A stretch of DNA of 64,000 nucleotides. It comes from Streptomyces sp. NBC_00461 (lineage in GTDB: Bacteria > Actinomycetota > Actinomycetes > Streptomycetales > Streptomycetaceae). A model generated the notes under the pieces. The model searched no databases and was not told the DNA's origin. It saw only the letters and a program-made list of their open reading frames with translations. A program made the translations under genes and the position numbers. The first letter of the stretch is position 1. Each line of letters opens with the position of its first letter. Positions 52,716 through 62,223 of this stretch are shown in pieces. Location of the stretch: contig NZ_CP107902.1 of NCBI RefSeq assembly GCF_036013935.1, positions 9,333,001-9,397,000 on the forward strand. Direction: 5' to 3'.

Positions 52716-54254
52716 TCAGCCGGCGATGGTCCGTTCCGAGCTCCAATAGGGGCGCCGCATCGCACGCTTGTCGAGCTTGCCCATCGCGTTGCGCAGCAGC
52801 TCGGGGACGAACTCGTACGACTTCGGGCACTTGTAGGCGGCGAGACGGTCGCGGCAGAACTGGTCCAGGTCCTCGGTCGGCGGCTCGTCGGCCGCGGCCA
52901 CGACCAGCGCCCGCAGCGACTCGCCGAAGTCCGCATCGGGCACGCCGATGACCGCGACCTCGGCGATCGCCGGGTGCTGCCGCAGGACCGCCTCGCTCTC
53001 GGCCGGGTACAGGTTCACGCCGCCGGAGACCACGACGTCCGCGGCCCGGTCGGTGATGAAGATGTAGCCGTGCGCGTCGACGTAGCCGATGTCGCCGAGC
53101 GTGAAGACGCCGGGGGAGAGGTAGGCGGACCTGGTCTTGTCCGGGTCCGCGTGGTAGCGGACGCCCTGGTCCTCCGGGGCCCGGAAGGCCAGCAGTCCTT
53201 GTTCGCCGGGCGGCAGTTGCCGCCCGGCGTCGTCGGTGACCAGGACCTCGAACGGGGGCCGGACCCGCCCGACCGAGCCCGGGTGCGCCAGCCACTCGGT
53301 GCTGTTGATGCGGGCGACGGTTCCCGCCTCGCTGGCGCCGTACGACTCGGTCAGCACCGGGCCGAACCACTCGATCATGGCTCGCTTCACGTCCGGCGGG
53401 CACGCGGAGCCGGTGTGCGAGACCTGCCGCAGGCTGGAGACGTCGTAGCGGCCGCGGACCTCTTCCGGGAGGGCGAGCAGCCGTTGGAAGTGGGTCGGCA
53501 CCATCACCGTCGAGGAGACCCGCCACCTCTGCACACGGCTGAGGAACGTCTCCGCGTCGTACCGGCCGAGGACGATGACCGGCTGACCGGCCGTCAGATG
53601 CCGCAGCGAGGTCAGCGGCGCGTTGTGCTGCAGCGGGCCGCACACCAGGTGCGGTCCCGGCGGGAATCCCGGCCGGGCGGCCATCGCGGCGAGGTAGGCG
53701 GAGCTGTCGGCAACCGGGCCGCTCACCCAGCGCACCTCGGTGCCGCGCGCCCGTCCGGTGGTTCCCGAGGTGTAGACGAGCGGAGGCCGGGCGGGCCGGT
53801 CCGTCGGGGCCGTGCGCCCGGCGGGCGCGGCCGCGAGCCATGCGTCCCAGGCGAAGGCGTGCCCCACTGCCGGGGTTCCGTGCATCACGACCGGAAGGCC
53901 CAGTTCCCGGGCCGCGTCGAGGGCGGCACCCGCGCCGACCGGTCCGGCAATGATTCCGGTCACGCCCGCGTCGATGATCTGGTCGACGAGTTCGCCTGAC
54001 GTGAGATTCCGGGATGTGGCCACGGTCCCCACTCCGGCACGTAGGCCCGCCAGATGGGCCACCAGCGTCGGGGTCGCGTTGTCGCCGAGGACTGCGACCC
54101 GGTCGTCGGGGCCGGGCGCGAGCTCCAGCAGCCGTGCAGTCGCCCGCGCCACCTGGTCGGCGAGGCCCGACCAGGACAGCACGCCCAGGTCGTCCGCCAG
54201 GGCGGGCTCGTCGGGTGTCTCCTGGGCGCGACGGTCGAGTGGCAGCAGCGACAT
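52716..54254 (-). CDS. AMP-dependent acyl-CoA synthetase/ligase
   Basis: A 512-residue ANL-superfamily enzyme that activates a carboxylic acid with ATP and CoA. Start ATG 54254 has GGAGG-type AGGAG upstream. The ATP loop is PPLVYTSGTTGRARGTE, the A5 region YGASEAGTVARI, the A7/A8 hinge TLGDIGYVDAHGYIFITDR, and the C-terminal catalytic Lys in NAMGKLDKRAMRR. The substrate may be a short, medium or ring-bearing acid. It is the first gene of the minus-strand operon and diverges from an acyl-CoA dehydrogenase. Confidence 0.9.
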   Translation of the reverse strand: MSLLPLDRRAQETPDEPALADDLGVLSWSGLADQVARATARLLELAPGPDDRVAVLGDNATPTLVAHLAGLRAGVGTVATSRNLTSGELVDQIIDAGVTGIIAGPVGAGAALDAARELGLPVVMHGTPAVGHAFAWDAWLAAAPAGRTAPTDRPARPPLVYTSGTTGRARGTEVRWVSGPVADSSAYLAAMAARPGFPPGPHLVCGPLQHNAPLTSLRHLTAGQPVIVLGRYDAETFLSRVQRWRVSSTVMVPTHFQRLLALPEEVRGRYDVSSLRQVSHTGSACPPDVKRAMIEWFGPVLTESYGASEAGTVARINSTEWLAHPGSVGRVRPPFEVLVTDDAGRQLPPGEQGLLAFRAPEDQGVRYHADPDKTRSAYLSPGVFTLGDIGYVDAHGYIFITDRAADVVVSGGVNLYPAESEAVLRQHPAIAEVAVIGVPDADFGESLRALVVAAADEPPTEDLDQFCRDRLAAYKCPKSYEFVPELLRNAMGKLDKRAMRRPYWSSERTIAG

Positions 54255-54276
54255 GGCTCCTCCGGCGGCTCCTGGG

Positions 54277-54300
54277 CCTCTCCCGATTCGAAGGGAGAGG
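54277..54300. repeat. Inverted repeat in 5' region of the ligase operon
   Basis: CCTCTCCC-gattcgaa-GGGAGAGG gives a perfect 8-bp stem with an 8-base spacer. It begins 23 bp upstream of the ligase ATG, in the likely 5' leader of the minus-strand operon. Confidence 0.5.
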
Positions 54301-54447
54301 AGATGCTGAGACTGTAGCGTTTATCAAGAAAGTGCGGAACACTCTGGTTCCAGGCGGAGTCATTTCCCCAAGTTTCAGAGGTGGGGGCGGTGTACTCCCG
54401 ATCACCGTTACTCAAACTGCCGTCTGGTAAGTATCCGAGGAGGAGCC

Positions 54448-55686
54448 ATGTCCCAGCCCGATCCGGACGCATGGCGCACACAGGTCCGGCAGTGGCTGGC
54501 CGGCGTGCTCGAACCGGCGCGGGCGCCGCAGTCCGCCACAGGGGCGGCCGACCTCGCCGTGTTCCACAACCTCCCGGAGGACGAGGAACGCCTGCTCCTG
54601 GAGCGCTGCCGCGTCTACCAGCGCGCCCGCTTCGACGCCGGGTACCAGGCACTGGCCCTCCCCGAGGACAAGGGTGGCGCGGGCCTGACCGCCGCCCATG
54701 TGGCAACCTTCGCCGAGGAGGAGTCCGTCTTCGAGGTGCCGCCGTCCACCGAGCTGATCAGCGTCACCGTTCGCCTGGTCGCGATGGCCGTCTCCCTGTT
54801 CGGGACGGCCGAGCAGCGTGACACGTACGCGCGCGCGTTCCTGCGCACCGACCTGCTGGCCTGTCAGCTCTTCAGCGAACCCGGTGCCGGGTCCGACCTC
54901 GCGGCCCTGCGCACCCGTGCCCGCCAAGAAGGCGACGAGTGGGTGATCGACGGTCAGAAGGTGTGGACCTCGGGCGCTCAGTTCGCCGACTACGGTCTGC
55001 TGCTCGCCCGCACCGACCCGGACGTGGTCAAACAGGCCGGCATCACCGCCTTCCTGGTCCCGATGGACGCCACCGGCGTGGAGGTGCGCCCCATCCGTCA
55101 GATGAGCGGCGGCGCCTCCTTCAACGAGGTCTTCCTCAGCGGCGTCCGTGTTCCGGACCGGCTGCGGATCGGGCGACCGGGCCAGGGCTGGGAGGTCGCC
55201 ACCACCACGCTCGCCTTCGAGCGGACCGCCTCCGGCGGCGGCAACCGTCGCAAGGGCGGCACGTTCGCGGACGTCCTCGCACTCGCCCGCTCCCTCGGCC
55301 GCACCGAAGACCCGCTGGTCCGCCAGCGCCTCGCCGACCTGTACGTACGCGCCGCCCTGCGTGCGGCCACCGTGGACCGCGTCGCCAGGACGAGCGCCGC
55401 CGGCGGCCGGCCGGGCCCGGAGGCGTCGCTGACCAAACTCATGGCCTCCGACCTCCTCACCCGCACAGGACAGGTCGCGGCCGAGCTGATGGGCGCGCGG
55501 ATCAGCGCCGACACCGGGGACGCGGGCACCTTCGCCTGGGCGCAGCACCTGCTCGGCGCCCCCGGCTACCGGCTGGCCGGAGGCACCGACCAGATCCAGC
55601 GCAACCTGATCGGCGAACGGGTGCTGAAGCTGCCGCCGGAGCCGCGGGTGGACCGGGTGCCGTTCTCACAGCTTCCCGGCAACTGA
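54448..55686 (+). CDS. Acyl-CoA dehydrogenase
   Basis: A 412-residue FAD-dependent dehydrogenase starting at ATG 54448, with GGAGGAG upstream. The flavin/substrate region is LLACQLFSEPGAGSDLAAL, then VIDGQKVWTSGAQFADYGLLLAR, and the C-terminal part has YRLAGGTDQIQRNLIGERVL (the latter typical of the group). The catalytic base cannot be fixed by eye. It oxidises an acyl-CoA to the enoyl-CoA and is divergent from the ligase gene, with a 193-bp shared spacer. Sequence style resembles actinobacterial enzymes for unusual acids (steroid or terpenoid side chains). Confidence 0.9.
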   Translation: MSQPDPDAWRTQVRQWLAGVLEPARAPQSATGAADLAVFHNLPEDEERLLLERCRVYQRARFDAGYQALALPEDKGGAGLTAAHVATFAEEESVFEVPPSTELISVTVRLVAMAVSLFGTAEQRDTYARAFLRTDLLACQLFSEPGAGSDLAALRTRARQEGDEWVIDGQKVWTSGAQFADYGLLLARTDPDVVKQAGITAFLVPMDATGVEVRPIRQMSGGASFNEVFLSGVRVPDRLRIGRPGQGWEVATTTLAFERTASGGGNRRKGGTFADVLALARSLGRTEDPLVRQRLADLYVRAALRAATVDRVARTSAAGGRPGPEASLTKLMASDLLTRTGQVAAELMGARISADTGDAGTFAWAQHLLGAPGYRLAGGTDQIQRNLIGERVLKLPPEPRVDRVPFSQLPGN

Positions 55687-55711
55687 GGCACCGGGTCCTC
55701 TTCAGCAGCAG

Positions 55712-55750
55712 CATTCGGTCGTCACATTCGGCAGTCGCATTCGGCAATCA
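55712..55750. repeat. 13-bp direct repeats upstream of SDR gene
   Basis: CATTCGG begins at 55712, 55725 and 55738, with related 6-bp tails (TCGTCA, CAGTCG, CAATCA). The repeats end just before AAGGAGTGA at 55753 and ATG 55767, so they could be a regulator site or a small expansion. Confidence 0.6.
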
Positions 55751-55766
55751 CAAAGGAGTGACATCG

Positions 55767-56531
55767 ATGGATCTGGGACTGACAGGCGCGAAGGCGCTGG
55801 TGACCGGCGCGAGCCGGGGCATCGGCCGGGCGATCGCCACCACCCTGGCGGCCGAGGGCTGTGCCCTGGCGCTGTGCGCCCGCGGCGAGGAAGGCCTGGC
55901 CAAGGCCGCCGCTGAACTGCGCGGCGAGGGCGCCACGGTGTTCGCGGAACCGGTCGACGTCACCGACCCGGCCGCGCTCGCGGGCTTCGTGCAGCGCGCG
56001 GCGGGTGAACTCGGCGGCCTGGACCTGCTGGTGTCCAACGTGTCGGCGGGCAACGTGAAGGGCCCCGAGTCCTGGGAGGCCAGCCTGCGCGGCGACCTGA
56101 TCCCGTTCGCGGGACTCGTCGAGGCGGCCCTGCCCCACCTGGAGGCCTCCGACCGGGCTGCCGTCGTCGCCATCGGCACCACCAACGCCTCCGACACCGC
56201 GCGCCCGGCCGGAGCGAACTCGTACTCCGCGCTCAAGGCAGCCGTGGTCCAGCACGCCTCGGCCCTCGCGCACGCCCTCGCGCCGAACGGCATCCGCGTC
56301 AACACCGTCTCGCCCGGCCCGATCGACTTCCCCGGCGGCGCCTGGGAGACCATCCGCACCAGCCGCCCGGAGGTGTACGAGGAGGTGCTCGCCAAGCTCC
56401 CGATCGGCCGTTACGGCACCGCGGAGGACGTGGCCGCGGCGGTGGCGTTCCTGCTCGGGCGGACCGGCTCCTTCTGCGTCGGGGTCAACCTCGTGGTGGA
56501 CGGCGGGCTGCTCACCCGCGTCCAGTACTGA
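55767..56531 (+). CDS. Short-chain dehydrogenase/reductase
   Basis: A 254-residue SDR. The cofactor site is ALVTGASRGIGRAIATTLAA (residues about 10-30), and the active site reads AIGTTNASDTARPAGANSYSALKA, with Tyr-x-x-x-Lys preserved (the Ser position shows a Thr/Asn variant region). The end is GVNLVVDGGLLTRVQY. It follows the acyl-CoA dehydrogenase by 80 bp and precedes a ThuA gene by 3 bp, so the three form a plus-strand operon. It probably oxidises a hydroxyl on the pathway intermediate. Confidence 0.9.
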   Translation: MDLGLTGAKALVTGASRGIGRAIATTLAAEGCALALCARGEEGLAKAAAELRGEGATVFAEPVDVTDPAALAGFVQRAAGELGGLDLLVSNVSAGNVKGPESWEASLRGDLIPFAGLVEAALPHLEASDRAAVVAIGTTNASDTARPAGANSYSALKAAVVQHASALAHALAPNGIRVNTVSPGPIDFPGGAWETIRTSRPEVYEEVLAKLPIGRYGTAEDVAAAVAFLLGRTGSFCVGVNLVVDGGLLTRVQY

Positions 56532-56534
56532 GCC

Positions 56535-57332
56535 GTGGCGGGCCCGGCCGGCCGCCTGGACGCCGTGTTGGTCTGCGGCGGCCGCTGGCACGACTTCGAC
56601 TACGCGCGGCTCCGGCTGCTGGAGCTGCTCGGTGAACATCCACGGGTGCGCACGAGCGTGTATCAGGACTACGACTGCGTGGCCGCGCTCGAGAAGGCCG
56701 ACCTGGTGGTCACTTACACCTGTGACGTCCGGCCCCGCCCGGCACAGCGGGCCGCGCTGGCACGGTTCGTCGAGCGGGGCGGGCGCTGGCTCGCCCTGCA
56801 CGGCACCAACGCGGTGATCGAGCCCTCGGCGAGTGACGGGCCGCGGGTGTTCACGACCCCGCGCCTCCTGGGGGAGGTGGCGTCGGTGCTCGGCAGCCAG
56901 TTCCTGGCCCATCCGCCGATCGAGCCGTACGAGGTGCGAGTGACCCGGCCCGAGCATCCGCTGGTCGCCGGGGTCGGCCCGTTCACGGTCACCGACGAGC
57001 TGTACGTGTGCGAGCTGCACGGGGAGTCGGAGGTGCTGCTGCACGCCGAGTACACGGGACCGTGCCGCGGTTTCGCCGAGGGTGACACGGCGGCCCTCGA
57101 CGCCGCGCCCCGACCGGTGCTGTATCTCAAGCGGCACGGTCTCGGCGAGGTCTGCTACTTCACCCTCGGGCACTGCAGGGGCCGTTACGACATACAGGAC
57201 CTGGGCGTGGACGACACCGGCCGAGTGGATCGCGGGCCGTGGGAAACGCCGGAGTTCATGACGGTGCTGCGGCGGTGCGTGGAGCGGACGGTGAGTGGGC
57301 GGAACCCGGCAGAGGAGCGGGCCGGCACCTGA
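56535..57332 (+). CDS. ThuA-domain protein
   Basis: A 265-residue protein starting at GTG 56535, almost overlapping the SDR stop. The ThuA (class I glutamine-amidotransferase-like) fold shows VLVCGGRWHDFDYARLRLLELL, DLVVTYTCDVRPRPAQRAALARFV, WLALHGTNAV and YFTLGHCRGRYDIQD. In the family the His-rich sites probably bind metal; the activity is unproven. ThuA genes usually accompany sugar or glycoside catabolism, so its place in a CoA-type operon is unusual. A CUT2-like ABC importer lies next to it on the other strand. Confidence 0.85.
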   Translation: MAGPAGRLDAVLVCGGRWHDFDYARLRLLELLGEHPRVRTSVYQDYDCVAALEKADLVVTYTCDVRPRPAQRAALARFVERGGRWLALHGTNAVIEPSASDGPRVFTTPRLLGEVASVLGSQFLAHPPIEPYEVRVTRPEHPLVAGVGPFTVTDELYVCELHGESEVLLHAEYTGPCRGFAEGDTAALDAAPRPVLYLKRHGLGEVCYFTLGHCRGRYDIQDLGVDDTGRVDRGPWETPEFMTVLRRCVERTVSGRNPAEERAGT

Positions 57333-57368
57333 GCGGGGCTCGGGCGCCGGCCCTGCACAGGTCGCGGC

Positions 57369-58412
57369 TCAACCGTGCGGCAGTACCACCGCGCGGCCGA
57401 TGATGTCGCCGGCGTGCAGACGCTCGTAGGCCGTCGGCGCCTCGTCGAGTGTGAAGGTCTCGACGTGGGAGGAGACCAGCCCCTGTCGCGCCAGCTCGAC
57501 GACCTCCATGAGTTCCGGGCGACTGCCCCAGTAGGGGAACGAGGCGGAGACCTCGAAAGGCAGCCCGCCGCCGAAGCCGACCGCCAGGGTGCCGCCGCCG
57601 ATGCCGACGATCGTCACGTCGCCCGCCACCGCCACCGACGCCGCGGCCACCGCGAGCGTCGCCTCTGCTCCCACGAAGTCCAGCACCACGTCCGCTCCCG
57701 TCCCGCCGGTGAGCTCCCGCACCCGTGCGGCCGCCGCGCCGTCGGAGAGGAGCGTCTCGTGGGCCCCGACGGTGCGTGCCAGCTCGAGCTTCTCCTTGCT
57801 CACGTCCAGGGCGACCACCCTGGCCGGTGTCAGAGCGCGGAGCAGCTGTACGGCGAGGTGACCCAGGCCGCCGACCCCGATCACCACCGCCGTGCTGCCC
57901 GGGACCAGCTTGGGCAGTGACCTCCTGATCGCGTGATAGGGCGTCAGCCCCGCGTCGGTGAGCGGGGCGGCCTGCACCGGGTCCAGTCCGTTCAGGGGCA
58001 CGAGGTGGCGGGGTGAGTCCACCAGCAGGTACTCGGCGAGCGCACCGGGGGCGCCGAGTCCGGGCGGCAGGATGCCGAGCCCGGCGGCGCGCGGGCAGCA
58101 GTTCTCCTTGCCCTGGGCGCAGTTGTGGCAGTGCCCGCAGCCCCACGGGCCGTACACCGCCACGTCGTCGCCCTCCACCACCGCCGTGACACCGCTGCCC
58201 ACGGCCGTGACCGTGCCGACACCCTCGTGGCCGAGCGTCATCGGCAGCGGGTAGGGGAACTGCTCCTCGGGCCAGCCCATGACCGCCAGGTCGGAGTGGC
58301 ACAGCCCCGCCGCCGTCACCCTCAACAGCACCTGGCCCGGGCCCGGTTCGGGCACGGGAACCTCGACGACCTCGGGGACGTGTCCCACCCTCCGGTACTG
58401 CACAGCCTTCAT
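57369..58412 (-). CDS. Zinc-dependent alcohol dehydrogenase (NAD(P))
   Basis: A 347-residue medium-chain dehydrogenase. The catalytic zinc site is AAGLCHSDLAVM and GHEGVGTVTAVG, the structural zinc site CGHCHNCAQGKENCC, and the dinucleotide fold VVIGVGGLGHLAVQLLRAL. The end has LPFEVSASFPYWGSRPEL. Start ATG 58412 has AAGGAGA upstream and lies 2 bp after the stop of the permease gene, so it is co-transcribed with the ABC importer and may oxidise its imported alcohol. Confidence 0.95.
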   Translation of the reverse strand: MKAVQYRRVGHVPEVVEVPVPEPGPGQVLLRVTAAGLCHSDLAVMGWPEEQFPYPLPMTLGHEGVGTVTAVGSGVTAVVEGDDVAVYGPWGCGHCHNCAQGKENCCPRAAGLGILPPGLGAPGALAEYLLVDSPRHLVPLNGLDPVQAAPLTDAGLTPYHAIRRSLPKLVPGSTAVVIGVGGLGHLAVQLLRALTPARVVALDVSKEKLELARTVGAHETLLSDGAAAARVRELTGGTGADVVLDFVGAEATLAVAAASVAVAGDVTIVGIGGGTLAVGFGGGLPFEVSASFPYWGSRPELMEVVELARQGLVSSHVETFTLDEAPTAYERLHAGDIIGRAVVLPHG

Positions 58413-58414
58413 GG

Positions 58415-59545
58415 TCAGATCTCCTTGCCGGTGGCAGGCGGGGTGCCGCTCTCCGTGGGCGTCCCGGCGCCGGCAAGCGAAGGGATTCCCTTCCGGCGGC
58501 GCAGCACGGCAGGCAGGGCGATCCGGCCACCCGTGAGGACCAGCGCCACGATGAGGACCGAGCCGGTGAAAAGGCTCGCGGCCCACTGCGCGCTGGTGGC
58601 GAGCCCGAGTCCGGTGATGCCCGTGCCGAGCAGGAGGACGGCGAGCACCGTGCCCCATGCGTTGAAGCGGCCTGCGCGCAACTGGGTCGCCCCGACGAAG
58701 GCGGCGGCGTACGCCGACAGCAGATACGGGGTGCCCGCGGTCGGCGAGCCGGATCCGACCGAGGACGCGAAGACGATGCCGGCGAAGCCGGAGAGCAGCG
58801 CGGAGGCCACCAGGGTCAGAAAGCGCAGCCGGTCGGTGCGCACGCCCTGCAGCCGGGCCGCGTCGGCGTTGAAGCCGGTCGCGTACAACCGGCGCCCGGT
58901 GGCGGTGTGTTCCAGCAGGAACCAGATGGCGAGCGCGGCGATCAGCAGATACAGCACCGGCAGGGTGATGCCGCGCGCGTCCAGCTGGGCGATGCTCGCG
59001 AACGGCTTGGCGAGGAGCTGCACACCGGTGATGGAGCTGTCGTTGGTGACCATGGTGATCAGTGACTGGATCAGCGCGCCGGTGGCCAGCGTGGCGATGA
59101 ACGAGTCGACGCGCAGGACCACCACCACGACTCCGTTGACGACTCCGATCAGCAGCGCGGCGGCCATCGCCAGGGTGATCGCCGGGCCGGGACCGAGTCC
59201 GGCGGAGACCAGGAAGCGGGCGGTCAGCACGCTGGTGAGCGACATGGTGTAGGCGACCGAGAGGTCGAAGACGCGTGCGGCCAGTGGCGGTACGACGCTG
59301 AGTGCCACCAGGCCGGCCACGGCGTTGCCGTTCAGTACCTGCTTGACCGTGATGATGGTCGGGAACGTGTCCGGCGCCCACACGGAGAAGAGCACGACGA
59401 TGACCAGCCACACGTATACGGCGCCGATGTTCCGGAACGACAGGGCGGTCACTGCCCGTCGGCCCAGTGCCCCGGGGACGAACACCGCGGACCTGTGCGG
59501 TGCGGACGGCGGCAGCTCCGCCGCCCGGGTCGGTGTGGATGTCAT
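58415..59545 (-). CDS. CUT2-type ABC transporter permease (RbsC-like)
   Basis: A 376-residue permease with 8-10 membrane segments. The typical RbsC/YtfT elements are LSVAYTMSLTSVLTARFLV near residue 95, VLRVDSFIATLATG and the conserved YATGFNADAARLQGVRTDRLRF, ending with AGRFNAWGTVLAVLLLGTG. It works with the adjacent periplasmic-type binding protein and the broken ATPase gene. The sequence itself looks intact. Family transporters carry sugars, but actinobacteria also use them for other ring compounds, so the substrate is open. Confidence 0.9.
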   Translation of the reverse strand: MTSTPTRAAELPPSAPHRSAVFVPGALGRRAVTALSFRNIGAVYVWLVIVVLFSVWAPDTFPTIITVKQVLNGNAVAGLVALSVVPPLAARVFDLSVAYTMSLTSVLTARFLVSAGLGPGPAITLAMAAALLIGVVNGVVVVVLRVDSFIATLATGALIQSLITMVTNDSSITGVQLLAKPFASIAQLDARGITLPVLYLLIAALAIWFLLEHTATGRRLYATGFNADAARLQGVRTDRLRFLTLVASALLSGFAGIVFASSVGSGSPTAGTPYLLSAYAAAFVGATQLRAGRFNAWGTVLAVLLLGTGITGLGLATSAQWAASLFTGSVLIVALVLTGGRIALPAVLRRRKGIPSLAGAGTPTESGTPPATGKEI

Positions 59546-59572
59546 GTCAGAGGGTCCCTTCCAAGGCTCATG

Positions 59573-61084
59573 TCACTCGGTTCCTTCCATGGCGTGCACG
59601 AGCGCGGGCTCGGTGATGTCCCGGCCACTGATCTCCCGTACGATCCGGCCGTCGCGCACCACCAGGACACGGGTGCACAGCGCGAGCAGGTCCTGCGTGT
59701 CGGAGGAACACACGATGACGCCCATGCCCTCGTCTGCCTGACGCTCTATCAGGTCGTACAGCTGCAGGCGGGTGGCGACGTCCACGCCCGCCGTGGGTTC
59801 GCACAGCGCCAGCACCGGCGGGCGCTGTGCCAGACAGCGGGCCATGACGACCTTCTGCTGGTTGCCGCCGCTCAGAGTGGTGATCCGCGCCCCGGGTCCC
59901 GCCGTACGCACCCCGACCCGCCTGATCCAGTCCTGTGCCAGGGCGGACTCGCGGCGCCGGTGCAGCCGCCCGGCCCGGGCGCGCAGTCGCTGCAGGAGCG
60001 GGAGGGTGAGGTTCTCGCCGACCGAGAAGTCGCCGATCACTCCCTCGCCCGCCCGGTCCGCCGGGACCAGGGGAAGGCCCAGGGCGCCGGCGTGACGCGC
60101 CTCGGTCCACTGCGCGGAGCGTTCCGGCAGCCGCAGCCTGCCGCTCACCGGCCCGGCATGGGCCCCGCACACGACGTACGGCACGATCTCGTGGCCGGAG
60201 CCGACCAGACCGGTGATGCCCAGACGCTCACCCCTGGCCAGGTCGAGGTCGACTCCCCGCAGGGGCCCGGCCCACAGGTCACGGACCTCCAGTACCGGGT
60301 CGGCGGGACCGGCGGAGGGCGCCGGGCGGTGGTCGGTCTCCGTCTCCTCGCCCGCCATCAGTTCCGCCAGCGAGCGCGGGGTGAGCTCGGCGACCCGGCG
60401 TGTGGCGATCCGGCGTCCGCCGCGGATGACGGTGACCCGGTCGGCGAGCGCGAAGATCTCGTCCATCCGGTGCGAGACGTACAGGACGCTCGCGCCGGCG
60501 TCGCGGAGCTCCCGCACGATGTCGAAGAGGCGGGCCACCTCGCCGGGCGGCAGCACGGCGGTGGGCTCGTCGAGCACCAGGACACCGCGGCCGCCCTCCC
60601 AGCCCTGCAGCGCGGCGGCGATGGCCACCACCGCGCGCTGCACGGGGGTCGCCGTCGCCAGGGGACGGCGTACGTCGACGCCGAGACCGAACCGTTCGAC
60701 GAGGGCAGTCGTGCGTCTCTCCATCTCCGGCCAGCGGATGTTGCCGAACGCCGTGCGGGCGAAGCCGTGGCTGAGGGCGAGGTTGTCGATGGCGCTCAAC
60801 TCGCCCACCAGCCCCAGCTCCTGGTGGACGAAGCGGAGCCTGTCGTGGCGGGAGGCCGTGACTTAGCCGAGGTCGAAGGGCTCGCCGTCGAGTTCGGCCA
60901 CCGCACCCGGCTCCGCGTGGTGGAAGCCGGCGAGGATCTTGATGAGGGTGGACTTGCCGGAGCCGTTGGGCCCGATGAGGGCGTGAATCTCGCCATGCGC
61001 GACCTCGAGATCCACGTCCCTCAGTGCCTGGGTGGCGCCGAATCTCTTCGACAGGGCGGCCACCCGCAGTACCGGCCCGGTCAA
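59573..61084 (-). pseudogene. CUT2-type ABC transporter ATPase (RbsA-like), interrupted by an in-frame stop
   Basis: About 504 codons in one frame should give a normal two-domain sugar ABC ATPase. The start (TTG 61084, overlapping the binding-protein stop) leads into [18 protein letters not shown] and Walker [18 protein letters not shown], but a TAA at 60865-60863 ends it after codon 73. The frame then continues without change through the Q-loop (RFVHQELGLVGELS), Walker B (VLVLDEPTAVLPP) and the second domain (LSGGNQQKVVMARCLAQR). The downstream part could restart at GTG 60808 but would lack Walker A. A real nonsense mutation or a sequencing error are both possible. Confidence 0.85.
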
Positions 61085-62223
61085 CTCAGGCCCCAGAGCG
61101 CCTTGAACTGCTTCTGGTAGCTGTCGACGATCGGGAAGTCGCCGTCGGCGGAAGGCAGGTTGTCCTTGGTGACGAGCATGTTGGGCAGCGCCGCCCTCTG
61201 GTCCACGGCCATGGACTGACCGGTGAAGTGCCGGGCCAGCGCGTCGACCTGGAGCCAGGCCGTCTCATGGGAGTTCAGCGCCATCGCGCCGTCGGTGAGA
61301 CCGCTCTGGATGTACTGGTAGTTCTGCGCGTCACCGACGTTGACCACGATGTGCCTGCCGGTGAGGCCGGCGGTCTTCAGCGCGGCCGGCACGCCCACAT
61401 TGAGCAGGCCCAGGGAGAAGACGACATGGGTCGCCTTCGGGTGTGAGCGGAGATACGACACCACGCGGTCCGGCATGTCCTTGCCCACCGCGGTGATCGG
61501 CACGTCGACGTTGTCCAGCGCGCAACCGGCGCACCATTTCTTGTAGTTGGCCGCGAAGGAGTCCTTTACGGGCTTGAGGATCGTGTACGCCGGCAGATCG
61601 AAGTACACGGTGTTCGCCTGGGCGCCGCTGTTCGACACCACCCACGAGGCGAGCATCCGGCCCTGGATGCCGACGTCCTTCGGCCCGTTCTTCAGCAGGG
61701 AGATGCCGTCGCCCACCACGTCGTCGGCGTTCGACTGGATGACGGGGACACCGGCCGCCTTCAGCTGTGCCAGCTGCTTGGCGTAGACGGCACGCGGGAA
61801 ACCGGAGGCGACGACGGCGTCCGGCTTGTCGCGTACGGCCTGTTCGTAGGCGGCCTGGACGGACTCCGGCGTGCCCTGGGTGGCGATCTGCTTCACCTTC
61901 CAGCCGAGTTGTCCCGCGGCGCCGGTGAAGAAGTCGGCGAGGTCCTTGCAGGACTGGACGCCGCACAGGATGAAGTCGATCTTCTTGCCCTTGGGGATCT
62001 GCTTGCCGACCGGCTGGGTGACGGAGATCGCGGCCGGGCGCTGCGCATACGTCTTGAGAGCTGCGCGGGCCGCCGTCAGGCCGGGCGATCCGGGCGCCGC
62101 CGCCTGCGAGGAGTCGGCGGCCGGCGTCGTGCCGCCGCCGCACGCCGTCAGGGTGAGCAGGGCAGTGACGGGGACGATCGCGGTGAGGGCGCGGCGGACC
62201 GCGCGACCGGGTCTGGAACTCAT
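61081..62223 (-). CDS. CUT2-type ABC substrate-binding lipoprotein
   Basis: A 380-residue lipoprotein. The signal peptide ends with lipobox LTLTAC, Cys28 being the lipid anchor, followed by a Gly/Thr/Ser-rich linker. The mature part is a periplasmic-binding fold of the Peripla_BP_4 type: [66 protein letters not shown] and [19 protein letters not shown]. Start ATG 62223. It is the first gene of the importer operon and is divergent from the Rieske oxygenase. Confidence 0.9.
   Translation of the reverse strand: MSSRPGRAVRRALTAIVPVTALLTLTACGGGTTPAADSSQAAAPGSPGLTAARAALKTYAQRPAAISVTQPVGKQIPKGKKIDFILCGVQSCKDLADFFTGAAGQLGWKVKQIATQGTPESVQAAYEQAVRDKPDAVVASGFPRAVYAKQLAQLKAAGVPVIQSNADDVVGDGISLLKNGPKDVGIQGRMLASWVVSNSGAQANTVYFDLPAYTILKPVKDSFAANYKKWCAGCALDNVDVPITAVGKDMPDRVVSYLRSHPKATHVVFSLGLLNVGVPAALKTAGLTGRHIVVNVGDAQNYQYIQSGLTDGAMALNSHETAWLQVDALARHFTGQSMAVDQRAALPNMLVTKDNLPSADGDFPIVDSYQKQFKALWGLS

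Noticed and set aside
60808..60996. A separate short gene between the two parts of the importer ATPase
   Set aside because: The translation across the stop is in the same frame as both halves and continues the ATPase; it is one interrupted gene.
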